Below are positions 8,966 to 17,861 of a stretch of 64,000 bases of DNA, one piece after another. Position numbers and translations under genes: made by a program. Source of the stretch: Lutibacter litoralis (GTDB taxonomy: Bacteria; Bacteroidota; Bacteroidia; Flavobacteriales; Flavobacteriaceae); contig NZ_BMNS01000002.1 of the NCBI RefSeq assembly GCF_014646675.1, forward strand, positions 310,001 to 374,000, in the 5' to 3' direction. Every line of letters starts with the position of its first letter. Within the stretch, counting starts at the first letter, position 1. A model generated the notes under the pieces. The model had not been told where the DNA came from. It saw only the letters and a program-made list of their open reading frames with translations, and did no database searches.

Positions 8966-10489
8966 ATGCCATTTCAAATAGTAAATTCAATAATATCTTG
9001 GTTTCTAAAAAAAAGAAAACATCAAATGGAACTGTTTTTAAAATATCCTATTAATGTTCAGCACGAGTTATTGTTTAAATTAGTGCATAAAGCTAAAAAC
9101 ACAGAAGTAGGCTTAAAATATAACTTTTCCTCAATTACCAACTATAATGATTTTACTAAAAATGTACCTATTCAACAATATGAATCTATAGAATATTTAA
9201 TTAATCGTACTCGAAAAGGTGAGCAAAATGTTTTTTGGCCTACACCAATTAAATGGTTTGCAAAATCCAGTGGCACTACCAATGCAAAAAGTAAGTTTAT
9301 TCCTGTAAGCGATGAAGCCTTAGAAGATTGCCATTTTAAAGCTGGTAAAGACATGCTTTGCTTGTATTTTAACAATAATGAAGAGGCTCAATTATTCACT
9401 GGAAAAGGATTACGCTTAGGAGGAAGCAGTGCTGTTTATGAAGATAACGATACTTATTTTGGTGATTTGTCAGCAATTATTATTGAAAACATGCCATTTT
9501 GGGCAGATTTTAGCAGTGCCCCAAAACAAGAAACGGCATTAATGGGTGAATGGGAAACAAAACTAAATGCAATAGTTGAAGAAACAGTTAATGAAGATAT
9601 AACAAGTTTAGTTGGCGTTCCATCGTGGATGTTAGTGCTATTAAACAGGATTCTAGAAAAGACTGGAAAAGAGCATATTTTAGAAGTTTGGCCTAATTTA
9701 GAAGTGTACTTTCACGGAGGTGTAAATTTTAATCCTTACAGAGAACAGTTTAAAAAATTAATTCCCAAAAAAAACTTTAAATACTATGAAACTTACAATG
9801 CTTCAGAAGGTTTTTTTGCCATTCAAGATGTAAATAATTCTTTAGACATGTTATTAATGTTAGATTATGGAATTTTTTACGAATTTATTCCAATGGATAT
9901 TTTTGATGGTGAAGATTCTAAAGCAATTCCTCTTGAAAAAGTAAAATTAAATACCAATTACGCACTTGTTATCACTACAAATGGTGGATTATGGCGTTAT
10001 TTAATTGGAGATACCGTAAAGTTTACTTCTTTAAACCCCTACAGAATTAGAATAACTGGACGTACAAAACATTTTATAAATGTTTTTGGCGAAGAATTAA
10101 TTATTGAAAATGCAGAAGAAGCATTAAAACAAGCCTGTTTAAAAACTAATGCTGAAATTTCTGAATATACCGCAGCACCTATTTTTATGAAAAACAAAAA
10201 AGGTGGTGGCCACGAATGGATGATAGAATTTAAAAAGCATCCAAAAAATATAAATTATTTTACAGAAATATTAGACAATGCATTAAAGTCTATAAATTCT
10301 GATTATGAGGCTAAAAGGTATAATAATTTAACTTTAGCCATGCCAAAAATTAATGTAGCTCAAGAGGGTTTATTTTATAATTGGCTTAAACTTAAAGGAA
10401 AATTAGGTGGACAACATAAAATACCAAGACTTTCAAATTCAAGAAAACATTTAGACGAATTATTAGAGTTAAGTATCCTTAAAGTTTAG
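8966..10489 (+). CDS. GH3 auxin-responsive promoter family acid-amido synthetase homologue
   Basis: A 507-residue member of the GH3 branch of the acyl-adenylate superfamily. In plants these enzymes adenylate carboxylic acids and join them to amino acids; the bacterial role is unknown. Seen: the ATP-binding motif KSSGTTNAKSKFIPVS, the HGGVNFNPYREQF and YETYNASEGFFAIQ motifs, and the hinge GGLWRYLIGDTVKF with GRTKHFINVFGEELI. The C-terminal subdomain (about residues 390-507) is present, so the protein is full length. It stands alone, divergent from DUF2797 and convergent with the polyprenyl synthase gene. Confidence 0.87.
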   Translation: MPFQIVNSIISWFLKKRKHQMELFLKYPINVQHELLFKLVHKAKNTEVGLKYNFSSITNYNDFTKNVPIQQYESIEYLINRTRKGEQNVFWPTPIKWFAKSSGTTNAKSKFIPVSDEALEDCHFKAGKDMLCLYFNNNEEAQLFTGKGLRLGGSSAVYEDNDTYFGDLSAIIIENMPFWADFSSAPKQETALMGEWETKLNAIVEETVNEDITSLVGVPSWMLVLLNRILEKTGKEHILEVWPNLEVYFHGGVNFNPYREQFKKLIPKKNFKYYETYNASEGFFAIQDVNNSLDMLLMLDYGIFYEFIPMDIFDGEDSKAIPLEKVKLNTNYALVITTNGGLWRYLIGDTVKFTSLNPYRIRITGRTKHFINVFGEELIIENAEEALKQACLKTNAEISEYTAAPIFMKNKKGGGHEWMIEFKKHPKNINYFTEILDNALKSINSDYEAKRYNNLTLAMPKINVAQEGLFYNWLKLKGKLGGQHKIPRLSNSRKHLDELLELSILKV

Positions 10490-10522
10490 TATCAACTTTG
10501 CTATTAACGAATACCTTAAATA

Positions 10523-11500
10523 TTATTTTTTTCGTTCAATAACATAATTTACCATAATAAGTAATGACTCTTTATAAGGTGAGTCTGGGTATTCATTCAA
10601 AATTGCTAAGGCTTTTGTTTGATATTCTTTCATTTTAGCGATTGTATATTCTATACCGCCATTTTCTTTAACAAAAGCAATTACCTCTTTTACTCTTTTT
10701 TTATTTTTATTATGATTTTTAACCGAATTAATTAACCATTTTTTGTCCTTTTCAGAACAATTATTAAGCGTATAAATTAATGGCAAAGTCATTTTCTGTT
10801 CTTTAATATCAATACCTGTTGGCTTTCCAATATGTGCTTCTGTATAATCAAATAAATCGTCTTTAATTTGAAAAGCAATTCCAATTAACTCACCAAATAG
10901 CCTCATTTTTTCAACTTCTTCTGTGGTGCTTCCAACTGATGCGGCACCAATACCACAACAAGCTGCTATTAAAGTTGCTGTTTTCTGGCGAATAATTTCA
11001 AAATAAACAGCTTCTGTTATATCTAGTTTTCGAGCCTTTTCGATTTGAAGTAACTCACCTTCACTCATTTCTCGAACAGCAATAGAAATTAATTTTAATA
11101 TATCAAAATCTTCATTATCAATTGAAAGTAATAATCCTTTAGACAATAAAAAATCACCTACTAAAACAGCAATTTTATTTTTCCAAAGAGCGTTTACCGA
11201 GAAAAAACCACGTCTTCTATTACTATCGTCAACAACATCGTCGTGTACTAAAGTTGCAGTATGAATTAATTCAATAATTGAAGCTCCCCTATATGTTCTT
11301 TCATCAAACCTACCATTCGAAACCATTTTGGCAACTAAAAAAACAAACATAGGTCGCATTTGTTTTCCCTTTCTTCTAATTATAAAATGTGTAATTCTAT
11401 TTAAAAGTGGAACCTTGGTAATCATTGCCTCTCTGAATTTACTTTCAAAGAGCTCCATTTCCTGAAATATAGGTTGTTTTATTTGTTCTACTGGCTTCAT
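10523..11500 (-). CDS. Long-chain polyprenyl diphosphate synthase
   Basis: Builds an all-trans polyprenyl diphosphate from isopentenyl diphosphate, most likely for the menaquinone side chain (MK-6 is the usual quinone in Flavobacteriaceae, so a hexaprenyl product is a fair guess). The 325-residue protein has the first Asp-rich motif DDVVDD (residues 87-92) and the second DDLFD (214-218). The residue five positions before the first motif is Ala82, a small residue typical of enzymes that make long chains. GKQMRPMF near residue 45 binds isopentenyl diphosphate. It has its own promoter. Confidence 0.9.
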   Translation of the reverse strand: MKPVEQIKQPIFQEMELFESKFREAMITKVPLLNRITHFIIRRKGKQMRPMFVFLVAKMVSNGRFDERTYRGASIIELIHTATLVHDDVVDDSNRRRGFFSVNALWKNKIAVLVGDFLLSKGLLLSIDNEDFDILKLISIAVREMSEGELLQIEKARKLDITEAVYFEIIRQKTATLIAACCGIGAASVGSTTEEVEKMRLFGELIGIAFQIKDDLFDYTEAHIGKPTGIDIKEQKMTLPLIYTLNNCSEKDKKWLINSVKNHNKNKKRVKEVIAFVKENGGIEYTIAKMKEYQTKALAILNEYPDSPYKESLLIMVNYVIERKK

Positions 11501-11508
11501 AAGAATTA

Positions 11509-11516
11509 CAAAAATA
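11509..11516 (-). promoter_or_regulatory. -7 promoter element for the polyprenyl synthase gene
   Basis: TATTTTTG on the minus strand, only eight bases before the ATG. The transcript would have almost no leader. Confidence 0.45.
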
Positions 11517-11607
11517 ACAGAATATTTTGTATCCGTCTAAATTAATTTGATTGCTTATTCAAAATATTAGTTCGTACTTTTATAAAATCAATTTAATTTA
11601 ATCAAAA

Positions 11608-12063
11608 ATGAAACTAATTTTACTTACAGCAACACTAATTTTAATATCTTTTATTGATTTAAAAGCTCAAAGTTATGAGTATAAAGTTATTACAAGTATA
11701 GAATCTATTGTACCAATGGGCATAGGAAGATCTCGCATAATTTCTTCTGAAGAAGACAAAGATTATAACAATTTCACCTCAGAACGAAGTACCGAAAACA
11801 ATAAACAAAACAAATCGAAACGCTCAAGTATTAAAATTGACAATTTTGAAGAAACCAAATTACTTAACTTTTTTAGTATTGCAGGTATTAATTTTAAAAA
11901 TGTTGCCTCTAATGACGCTATTATAAGTTCAAAAATAAATACAATGACAAGTAATGGTTGGGATTTAGCATTTGTTGTTAGTGGAGTAGAAAGTGATGCT
12001 GGTAAAAATGACGGGCAAGGAATTTATATTACACGTTATATTTTTAAGAGATTGAGAGAGTAA
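11608..12063 (+). CDS. Secreted DUF4177-like protein
   Basis: A 151-residue protein with a signal peptide (about residues 1-20, ending DLKAQS). After the signal the sequence begins SYEYKVITSIES and ends with INTMTSNGWDLAFVVSG and YITRYIFKR. This is the pattern of DUF4177-type domains (a YEYKVV strand, a Glu/Asn-Gly-Trp-Asp/Glu-Leu turn, a YIFKR strand). Between the halves lies a polar, Lys/Ser/Asn-rich insert of about 50 residues, probably disordered. The function is unknown. The upstream TACTTTTA is one base from the -7 consensus. A strong terminator follows. Confidence 0.6.
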   Translation: MKLILLTATLILISFIDLKAQSYEYKVITSIESIVPMGIGRSRIISSEEDKDYNNFTSERSTENNKQNKSKRSSIKIDNFEETKLLNFFSIAGINFKNVASNDAIISSKINTMTSNGWDLAFVVSGVESDAGKNDGQGIYITRYIFKRLRE

Positions 12064-12082
12064 TAAATAAATTATAAAAAAA

Positions 12083-12140
12083 AAAAGGCTTTTTGAAAAA
12101 GGTATAATTTCTTCAACCTAAACTTTTCAAAAAGCCTTTT
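12083..12140. terminator. Bidirectional terminator between the DUF4177-like gene and the aromatic operon
   Basis: The arms AAAAGGCTTTTTGAAAA (12083-12099) and TTTTCAAAAAGCCTTTT (12124-12140) are perfectly complementary over 17 bases. A tracts on the left give a long U tail for minus-strand transcripts, so it ends the pheA-aro operon; plus-strand transcripts can also use it. Confidence 0.88.
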
Positions 12141-12147
12141 AAAAAAA

Positions 12148-13224
12148 TTATTTTACATTATGTTGAATATTTATAGACTCAACGTGTATTGCCTTAAATA
12201 CTTCTTCTACAAATTCTTCGCTTAAACCTTTACTTTTTCCAGTTTCTACCATAGTTGATAAAATATCTGACCATCTACCACTTTGTAAAATTGCTACATT
12301 TTCTTGATGTTTTAATCTTCCAATACTTTCTGCAATCACCATTCTATCACTTAAAATATCTATTATATTACCATCAATTAAATCAAGTTCTTTACGGTAT
12401 AAGTTTAATTTACTTTGAAAACTTTCTTTAGAACTACTTTTCTGACGAATTTTTAAATCTTGAGTAATTTTATGCAATTGTGCTGGTGTAATTTGCTGTG
12501 CAGCATCACTCCACGCATTGTCTGGATCAATATGAGTTTCAATCATAAAACCATCAAAATTTAAATCTAAGGCCGTTTGAGAAACATCTAAAATAGTATC
12601 TCTCCTACCACAAATATGAGATGGATCAAGAATTAAAGGTAAATCTGGAAATTCTTTTTTCAATTCAATTGCAATATGCCATTTTGGTTTATTTCTGTAA
12701 TGTCCTGTATGATAAGCTGAAAATCCACGGTGAATTACACCAAGTTGTGAAATTCCATTTGCTTGAAAACGTTCAACACCACCTAACCACAAGGCTAAAT
12801 CTGGATTTACTGGGTTTTTAACTAAAACTGGTTTGTCAACACCTTTTAAAGCATCTGCAATTTCTTGAACAGCAAAAGGATTTACAGTAGTTCTAGCTCC
12901 AATCCATAAAATATCAACATCGGCCTTTAAAGCTAATTCTACATGATTTGCGTTTCCAACTTCTGTAGTAATTTTAAGTCCTGTTTCCTCACGAACTCTT
13001 TGTAGCCATGGCAATCCAATTCCACCAACACCTTCAAAACCTCCTGGTCTTGTTCTTGGTTTCCAAATACCTGCTCTAAACACGTTTGTATCAGTATCTT
13101 TTAATAAATGAGCTGTTTTTAAAACTTGCTCTTCTGTTTCTGCACTACAAGGTCCAGCAATTACAATTGGATGAGAAAGTCCCATTCCATCTAACCATTT
13201 TCTGTTTTCTTTTGTTATTTCCAT
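12148..13224 (-). CDS. Bifunctional DAHP synthase / chorismate mutase
   Basis: The first and the branch-point enzymes of aromatic amino acid synthesis in one chain of 358 residues. Residues about 15-255 are a type I-beta (KDO8P-like) DAHP synthase: IAGPCSAETEEQ, FRAGIWKPRTRPGGFEG, VKNPVNPDLALW, HRGFSAYHTGHYRNKP and ILDPSHICGRRD. Residues about 268-352 are an AroQ-type chorismate mutase (YRKELDLIDGNIIDILSDRM, IGRLKHQENV). The C-terminal mutase domain is known to act as a feedback sensor in related fusions, so prephenate or chorismate control is likely (inference). It is the last gene of the operon, 18 bases after tyrA, and is followed by a terminator. Confidence 0.93.
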   Translation of the reverse strand: MEITKENRKWLDGMGLSHPIVIAGPCSAETEEQVLKTAHLLKDTDTNVFRAGIWKPRTRPGGFEGVGGIGLPWLQRVREETGLKITTEVGNANHVELALKADVDILWIGARTTVNPFAVQEIADALKGVDKPVLVKNPVNPDLALWLGGVERFQANGISQLGVIHRGFSAYHTGHYRNKPKWHIAIELKKEFPDLPLILDPSHICGRRDTILDVSQTALDLNFDGFMIETHIDPDNAWSDAAQQITPAQLHKITQDLKIRQKSSSKESFQSKLNLYRKELDLIDGNIIDILSDRMVIAESIGRLKHQENVAILQSGRWSDILSTMVETGKSKGLSEEFVEEVFKAIHVESINIQHNVK

Positions 13225-13242
13225 CTTATTTTATTTTCTTTT

Positions 13243-14100
13243 TTAGTCGTTTTCTTTAATTCCGTTTAAAATTGATTTTATATAATTTGTGTTTTTCATA
13301 GATTCTCTTAAACCACTATCATCTGTATTTTCAATCAAGTCTTTAAATTCATTTAAATTTTTAATATACTCATTTAAAGATGTTATAATATTATCCTTAT
13401 TCTCTAAAAAAATAGGTGCCCATGTATCTGCGTTACTTTTGGCCAGCCTCACAGTTGAAGCAAAACCTGTACTTGCCATATCAAAAATTGCTTGTTCATT
13501 TTTTTCAATTTGCAATACCGTTTTCCCCAACATAAAAGAACTGATATGTGATAAATGAGAAACATAAGCAATATGTCTATCGTGTTCCACTGGCTGCATC
13601 ATTTTAATGCGCATATTTAATTGTTTAAACAAACTTATTGCTTCATCTAAAATTTTCCAATCTGTTTTATCAGCTTCACAAATAATATTTACTTTATGCT
13701 CGAATAGATTTAAAATTGCAGCTTCTGGACCAGAAAATTCTGTTCCTGCAAGTGGATGTGCAGCTACAAAGTTTTTACGCTTTTTATGATTTTCAACTGC
13801 TTTACAAATTTCATTTTTTACAGAACCTACATCAAAAACCAACGTATTTTCAGAAATAATATCTAACACCTGAGTTGTTAAATTTGGAATAATATTTACT
13901 GGTACTGCAATAATTATTACAGCTGCATCAACAATTTCAGAAAAACTAATTTCTTCATCAATTACTCCTAGTTTTAATGCCTTTTTAATATGATTTGGGT
14001 TTTGATCAACACCATAGACTTTATAGTTTCCTCGTTTTTTTAAATCCAAGGCTAAAGAGCCTCCAATTAAACCTAAACCTATAACAACTAATTTTTTCAT
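13243..14100 (-). CDS. tyrA: Prephenate dehydrogenase
   Basis: Oxidatively decarboxylates prephenate to 4-hydroxyphenylpyruvate on the tyrosine branch. The 285-residue protein starts with the NAD-binding GLGLIGGSLALDLKKRG, has AAHPLAGTEFSGPEAA, the DRHIAYVSHLSHISSFML helix with the active-site His, and an all-helical dimer domain at the C-terminus. No ACT or mutase domain is attached. One base separates it from the aminotransferase stop codon, so translation is probably coupled. Confidence 0.92.
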   Translation of the reverse strand: MKKLVVIGLGLIGGSLALDLKKRGNYKVYGVDQNPNHIKKALKLGVIDEEISFSEIVDAAVIIIAVPVNIIPNLTTQVLDIISENTLVFDVGSVKNEICKAVENHKKRKNFVAAHPLAGTEFSGPEAAILNLFEHKVNIICEADKTDWKILDEAISLFKQLNMRIKMMQPVEHDRHIAYVSHLSHISSFMLGKTVLQIEKNEQAIFDMASTGFASTVRLAKSNADTWAPIFLENKDNIITSLNEYIKNLNEFKDLIENTDDSGLRESMKNTNYIKSILNGIKEND

Positions 14101-14101
14101 G

Positions 14102-15259
14102 TTATATTTTTACAGTTACTATTCTTTTTAATACTTCAGTAAGCACTTCTTCTGAGACACATAAAGATGCTCTTAAATAACCTTCTCCGTTAGAACCAAA
14201 AATAGTTCCAGGTGTTATAAACACATTCTTATTGTATAATAAATCGTCTGTTACGTCTTCCGATTGTATTCCTTTTGGAAGTTTCGCCCATACAAATAAT
14301 CCTCCAATTTTTTTATTATAAGTACAATCTAATACATCAAAAATTTGCCAAACTAATGCTCTTCGTCTTTTATAAATTTCGTTTTGCGCTTTAAACCAAT
14401 CGCTCGATAATTTAAATGCTTCCACCGCACCTTTTTGAATTCCAAAAAACATTCCAGAATCCATATTGCTTTTTACTTGTAAAATTGTTTTAATAATTTC
14501 AGCATCTCCAACAACCATTCCAACTCGCCAACCTGCCATATTAAAGGTTTTACTTAAAGAATTTAACTCAATAGCAACTTCCTTTGCCCCTTCAATCTCG
14601 AGAATACTAAGTGGCTTTTCATTTAAAATAAAGCTATATGGATTGTCGTTTACAATTAAAATTTGATGCTTTTTAGCAAAAGCAATCAATTGTTTAAAAT
14701 CTTCTTTTGAAGCAACAGCTCCTGTTGGCATATGCGGATAATTAATCCACATAATTTTTACTTTTGATAAATCTTGTTGTTCTATTTCACTAAAATTAGG
14801 CAACCAATTAGTACTTTCATTTAGATTGTATAAAACAGGTTCAGCTTCTACTAAATTAGTTACAGAAGCATAGGTTGGATATCCTGGATTAGGAATTAAA
14901 ACTTTATCACCTTTATTTAAAAATGCCATAGAAATATGCATAATTCCTTCTTTTGAACCCATTAAAGGAAGAATTTCTGAAGCTGAATTTAAGGAAACAT
15001 TATAGTTTTCTTTGTAAAAATTAGCGATCCCACCGCGTAATTCTGGAATTCCTTGATAACTCTGATATTGATGCGCATCTGGCAAGCTCACCGCATTTTG
15101 AATTGCTTCAATTACAGCACTTGAAGGTGCTAAATCTGGACTTCCAATTGCAATATTTATAATTGGTTTTCCTTCATTTCTTAAAGCCGCAACTTCTCTC
15201 AACTTTTTTGAGAAGTAATATTCTTTTACATCGTTTAATCTATTAGCTTTTTGTATCAT
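14102..15259 (-). CDS. Class I/II PLP aminotransferase of the aromatic operon
   Basis: A 385-residue fold-type I aminotransferase. The Schiff-base Lys is in NSLSKTFNMAGWRVGM; GSPDLAPSSAVIEA, PGYPTYASVTNL and NDNPYSFIL are typical of the aspartate/LL-diaminopimelate aminotransferase group. From its place between pheA and tyrA I infer that it makes Phe and Tyr from phenylpyruvate and 4-hydroxyphenylpyruvate; sequence alone does not fix the substrate. Its ATG overlaps the pheA stop by one base (TAATG), a sign of translational coupling. Confidence 0.85.
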   Translation of the reverse strand: MIQKANRLNDVKEYYFSKKLREVAALRNEGKPIINIAIGSPDLAPSSAVIEAIQNAVSLPDAHQYQSYQGIPELRGGIANFYKENYNVSLNSASEILPLMGSKEGIMHISMAFLNKGDKVLIPNPGYPTYASVTNLVEAEPVLYNLNESTNWLPNFSEIEQQDLSKVKIMWINYPHMPTGAVASKEDFKQLIAFAKKHQILIVNDNPYSFILNEKPLSILEIEGAKEVAIELNSLSKTFNMAGWRVGMVVGDAEIIKTILQVKSNMDSGMFFGIQKGAVEAFKLSSDWFKAQNEIYKRRRALVWQIFDVLDCTYNKKIGGLFVWAKLPKGIQSEDVTDDLLYNKNVFITPGTIFGSNGEGYLRASLCVSEEVLTEVLKRIVTVKI

Positions 15260-16077
15260 TATCTTTTACCCTTTGTGTATTCTCCTAATATTTTTATTGT
15301 TTCAACTTTTTCTTTTATTTCATTTAACGCATTAAAATAATCTGCATAGCTTTTGAAAATAAAATCTGCAAAAAAAGCATATTTCCAAGGTGTATTTATA
15401 ACTGGCATAGACTGGATTTTAGATAAATTTAAATTATGTTTAGCCAAAATTGATAATACTTCAGCCAAACTACCAGTATCATTACTTGTTATAAATTTTA
15501 TAGAAGCTTTATTTGCAGAAACACTACTTTTATCTGAATTATTATTCAATATAAAAAAGCGTGTTGCATTTTCTTTTATGGTTTGAATTCCAGGTGCAAT
15601 AATTTCTAGATTATAAATTTTTGCAGCTAAATCACTTGCAATTGCACCAACTCCTTTTAAATTATTATCTTGAATTCTTTTAGCTACCGAGGCCGTATCT
15701 TTATCTTCTATAAGCTTAATATGTGGATAGTCCTTAAAAAAATTATGACACTGTAATAGTGCCATAGGATGTGAATATACTTCTGAAATATCTGCAATAT
15801 TTTGATTTTTCAACCCCATTAAATTATGTTGAATTGGTAAATGAAACTCCCCACAAATTGTTAACTGATGATCATCAATTAATGCGTAATTAGGCAAAAT
15901 TGCCCCAGCAATTGAATTTTCAATTGCCATTATAAGTACATCCGCCTTTTTTTCCGACAACAGATTTGGCATTTCAGAAAAAGATAAACATTCTAATAAA
16001 TCTATATTTTCTCCAAAATACTGTTGAGCCACAATGTGGTGGAAAGATCCTTTTATACCTTGAATTGCTACCTTCAT
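15259..16077 (-). CDS. pheA: Prephenate dehydratase
   Basis: Converts prephenate to phenylpyruvate, the committed step to phenylalanine. Of the 272 residues, about 1-185 form the dehydratase domain (IQGIKGSFHHIVAQQYF at the start, NATRFFILNN carrying the catalytic Thr-Arg-Phe) and about 195-272 an ACT regulatory domain (SLAEVLSILAKHNLNLSKIQSMP). The ESRP motif that binds Phe in many ACT domains reads QSMP here. No chorismate mutase domain is present; that activity is in the last gene of the operon. It is the first structural gene after an attenuator, and a terminator hairpin ends 16 bases before its ATG. Confidence 0.93.
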   Translation of the reverse strand: MKVAIQGIKGSFHHIVAQQYFGENIDLLECLSFSEMPNLLSEKKADVLIMAIENSIAGAILPNYALIDDHQLTICGEFHLPIQHNLMGLKNQNIADISEVYSHPMALLQCHNFFKDYPHIKLIEDKDTASVAKRIQDNNLKGVGAIASDLAAKIYNLEIIAPGIQTIKENATRFFILNNNSDKSSVSANKASIKFITSNDTGSLAEVLSILAKHNLNLSKIQSMPVINTPWKYAFFADFIFKSYADYFNALNEIKEKVETIKILGEYTKGKR

Positions 16078-16093
16078 TTTTTAATTTTTATTC

Positions 16094-16120
16094 AAAAAAA
16101 AATCTCGAAAAATTTCGAGA
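16094..16120 (-). terminator. Attenuator terminator in the pheA leader
   Basis: On the minus strand TCTCGAAA (16120-16113) and TTTCGAGA (16110-16103) form a GC-containing stem, followed at once by nine U residues (16102-16094). It lies between the leader peptide stop and the pheA ATG, so it must be bypassed for the operon to be expressed. It shares four bases with the antiterminator. Confidence 0.85.
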
Positions 16121-16161
16121 CTCTATAATTATATTTTGTTAAACAACACATACAAAGTCTC
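16117..16161 (-). promoter_or_regulatory. Antiterminator hairpin of the pheA leader
   Basis: On the minus strand the left arm GAGACTTTGTA (16161-16151) pairs with TATAGAGTCTC (16127-16117) over 11 positions including two G-U pairs. The right arm takes the bases TCTC needed for the terminator stem, so the two structures exclude each other. The left arm begins inside the leader stop codon (TGA at 16162-16160), so a ribosome finishing the leader masks it, while one stalled in the Phe/Tyr run leaves it free. Confidence 0.75.
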
Positions 16162-16222
16162 ACCTTTTATTGATAAAATAAAAGTAAAAATAGAAGTTGT
16201 TAAATGTGTTATTTGTTATCAT
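16160..16222 (-). CDS. Phe/Tyr leader peptide of the pheA operon (20 residues)
   Basis: A 20-codon reading frame begins at ATG 16222 and ends at TGA 16160. Residue 7 and residues 10-16 (FYFYFYF) give five Phe and three Tyr codons, far more than chance even in AT-rich DNA, and the run strictly alternates. It lies about 12 bases after a predicted transcription start and immediately upstream of mutually exclusive antiterminator and terminator hairpins. This is the layout of ribosome-mediated attenuation, as in the pheA leader of enteric bacteria. The downstream operon makes both Phe and Tyr, matching both codon types. There is no Shine-Dalgarno, as is usual here. Confidence 0.8.
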   Translation of the reverse strand: MITNNTFNNFYFYFYFINKR

Positions 16223-16240
16223 AATCTTGTAAATACCGGA

Positions 16241-16248
16241 CAAATCTA
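16241..16248 (-). promoter_or_regulatory. -7 promoter element of the aromatic operon
   Basis: TAGATTTG on the minus strand exactly fits TAnnTTTG, 18 bases before the leader peptide ATG. The -33 region is poorly defined. The remaining gap to the wzi start (16249-16487) contains AT-rich DNA, probably including the divergent wzi promoter, and no gene I can support. Confidence 0.65.
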
Positions 16249-16487
16249 TACATAAATTTTATAAAAACATTCTTTTTAATGAAAAAATTTCAATACTTAT
16301 TGATACTTTAAAAAAGCACACCATTTAATTTAATTTTTACAATATCAATAATGATATTTTCAAGAATCTCTAAATTATTAAGATTATTATCTTATTGGTT
16401 TTTAACTGATGATTGATATATTGCACTTTATACAAACCTTAATCTAAAATTAATTAACTTTGATTTTTATTTTTTTAATAAAATATT

Positions 16488-17858
16488 ATGATTTTGAAAC
16501 CCGTTAAAATTATACTGAATTTAACTTTAATTTTTACCATATTTTTTGAATTGCATTCTCAAAATTATGTGGTGGAGTTAAACTCAAACATTAGCAGTAA
16601 AGAAAATCTGCCCTTTTTATTAACAGCAAATAAATTTGGTGCAATTCCAAACAGCAATAATGTTTTGTTAAATACAACCATTTTTTCTGATTTTAAAAAT
16701 AAGAACAATAAGTTAGATGTTGCATATAAAGCTTCGATTAGTGGTTATATTGCTGACAAGAACAATGTTTTAATTAATGAACTTTATGTAAGTATTGCTT
16801 CAAAAAATTGGCAAATAGACCTTGGAAGTAAAAATGATGACATTGTATTTGAAGGCTTATCTGTATCTAATGGAAATATTATAAATTCAATTAATACAAG
16901 AGCTTTTCCGGGTATAAATTTTAAAACAAAAAGTTATTTAGAACTTCCATTCGCCAAAAACTGGTTAAAATTTAAAGCCAATTATGCTGAATATTTTTTA
17001 AATGATAAACGCTCAGTAGACATGGCGCATTTACATTATAAAAGTTTATTTTTTAAATCTAAATTATCAGACAAACTCCTTTTAATTACAGGTTTAGACC
17101 ACTATGTTCAGTGGGGTGGAACTTCTGAAGAATTTGGAAAACAACCTACAAATTTTAAAACTTATTTAAAATATATAACAGGAACAGGCGATGGAAATAA
17201 AACTGAAGACCAAATTAATTCTTCTAATGCATGGGGAAATCACGTAGGTAATTATCTGGTTCAGTTAGATTATAAAGGAGAAAATTCTAACTGGAGCTTT
17301 TATTGGTCGCACCCTTTTGAAGATAGATCTGGAAGAGAATTAGCCAATTATCCAGATGCTATTTATGGCTTTTTTGTAGATTTAAAGAGTCCTAAAAGTC
17401 TTATAACCCACTTAATTACTGAATTTCAATATACCAAACACCAAGGGAAAAATAGTTCTATAAATGGATTGATTGACAACTACTTTAACAACAGTGTTTA
17501 TAAAAGTGGTTGGACTTTCTTTGGACGTACTATTGGTTCACCTTTTTTTACGACCAAAGTTCCTGAAAACGGTATTACTTATGGAATTGATCAAAATAGA
17601 TTTACTTCATTTAATTTTGGTGTTAAAGGATATTTAAGCAACAACATTCAATACAAAACGAATATTACTTATACCAAGTATGCTGGTTGGTTTAATAAGC
17701 CAATTAATAAATCTTTATTCGCTCCATATTTAGAATTTTTAATTACGGAAAAATCCATTCCCTTTGACATAACAGTTGGAGCCTCTGCTGACTTTGGAGA
17801 TTTTTTATCAACTAATTTTGGAGGCTTTTTAAAATTAACTAAATCTGGAATTTTTTAA
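16488..17858 (+). CDS. Wzi/CapA-like capsule assembly outer-membrane protein
   Basis: A 456-residue beta-barrel protein with an N-terminal signal peptide (about residues 1-25, ending FELHSQ). Wzi-type proteins fix capsule or exopolysaccharide at the outer membrane. Seen are many alternating strands ending in aromatic residues, the LGSKNDDIVFEGLSVSNG region early in the mature part, LDHYVQWGG and GSPFFTTK near the end. It is three bases upstream of the PHP phosphatase gene and faces the Wza/Wzc operon, placing it in the capsule system. Confidence 0.83.
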   Translation: MILKPVKIILNLTLIFTIFFELHSQNYVVELNSNISSKENLPFLLTANKFGAIPNSNNVLLNTTIFSDFKNKNNKLDVAYKASISGYIADKNNVLINELYVSIASKNWQIDLGSKNDDIVFEGLSVSNGNIINSINTRAFPGINFKTKSYLELPFAKNWLKFKANYAEYFLNDKRSVDMAHLHYKSLFFKSKLSDKLLLITGLDHYVQWGGTSEEFGKQPTNFKTYLKYITGTGDGNKTEDQINSSNAWGNHVGNYLVQLDYKGENSNWSFYWSHPFEDRSGRELANYPDAIYGFFVDLKSPKSLITHLITEFQYTKHQGKNSSINGLIDNYFNNSVYKSGWTFFGRTIGSPFFTTKVPENGITYGIDQNRFTSFNFGVKGYLSNNIQYKTNITYTKYAGWFNKPINKSLFAPYLEFLITEKSIPFDITVGASADFGDFLSTNFGGFLKLTKSGIF

Positions 17859-17861
17859 ATT

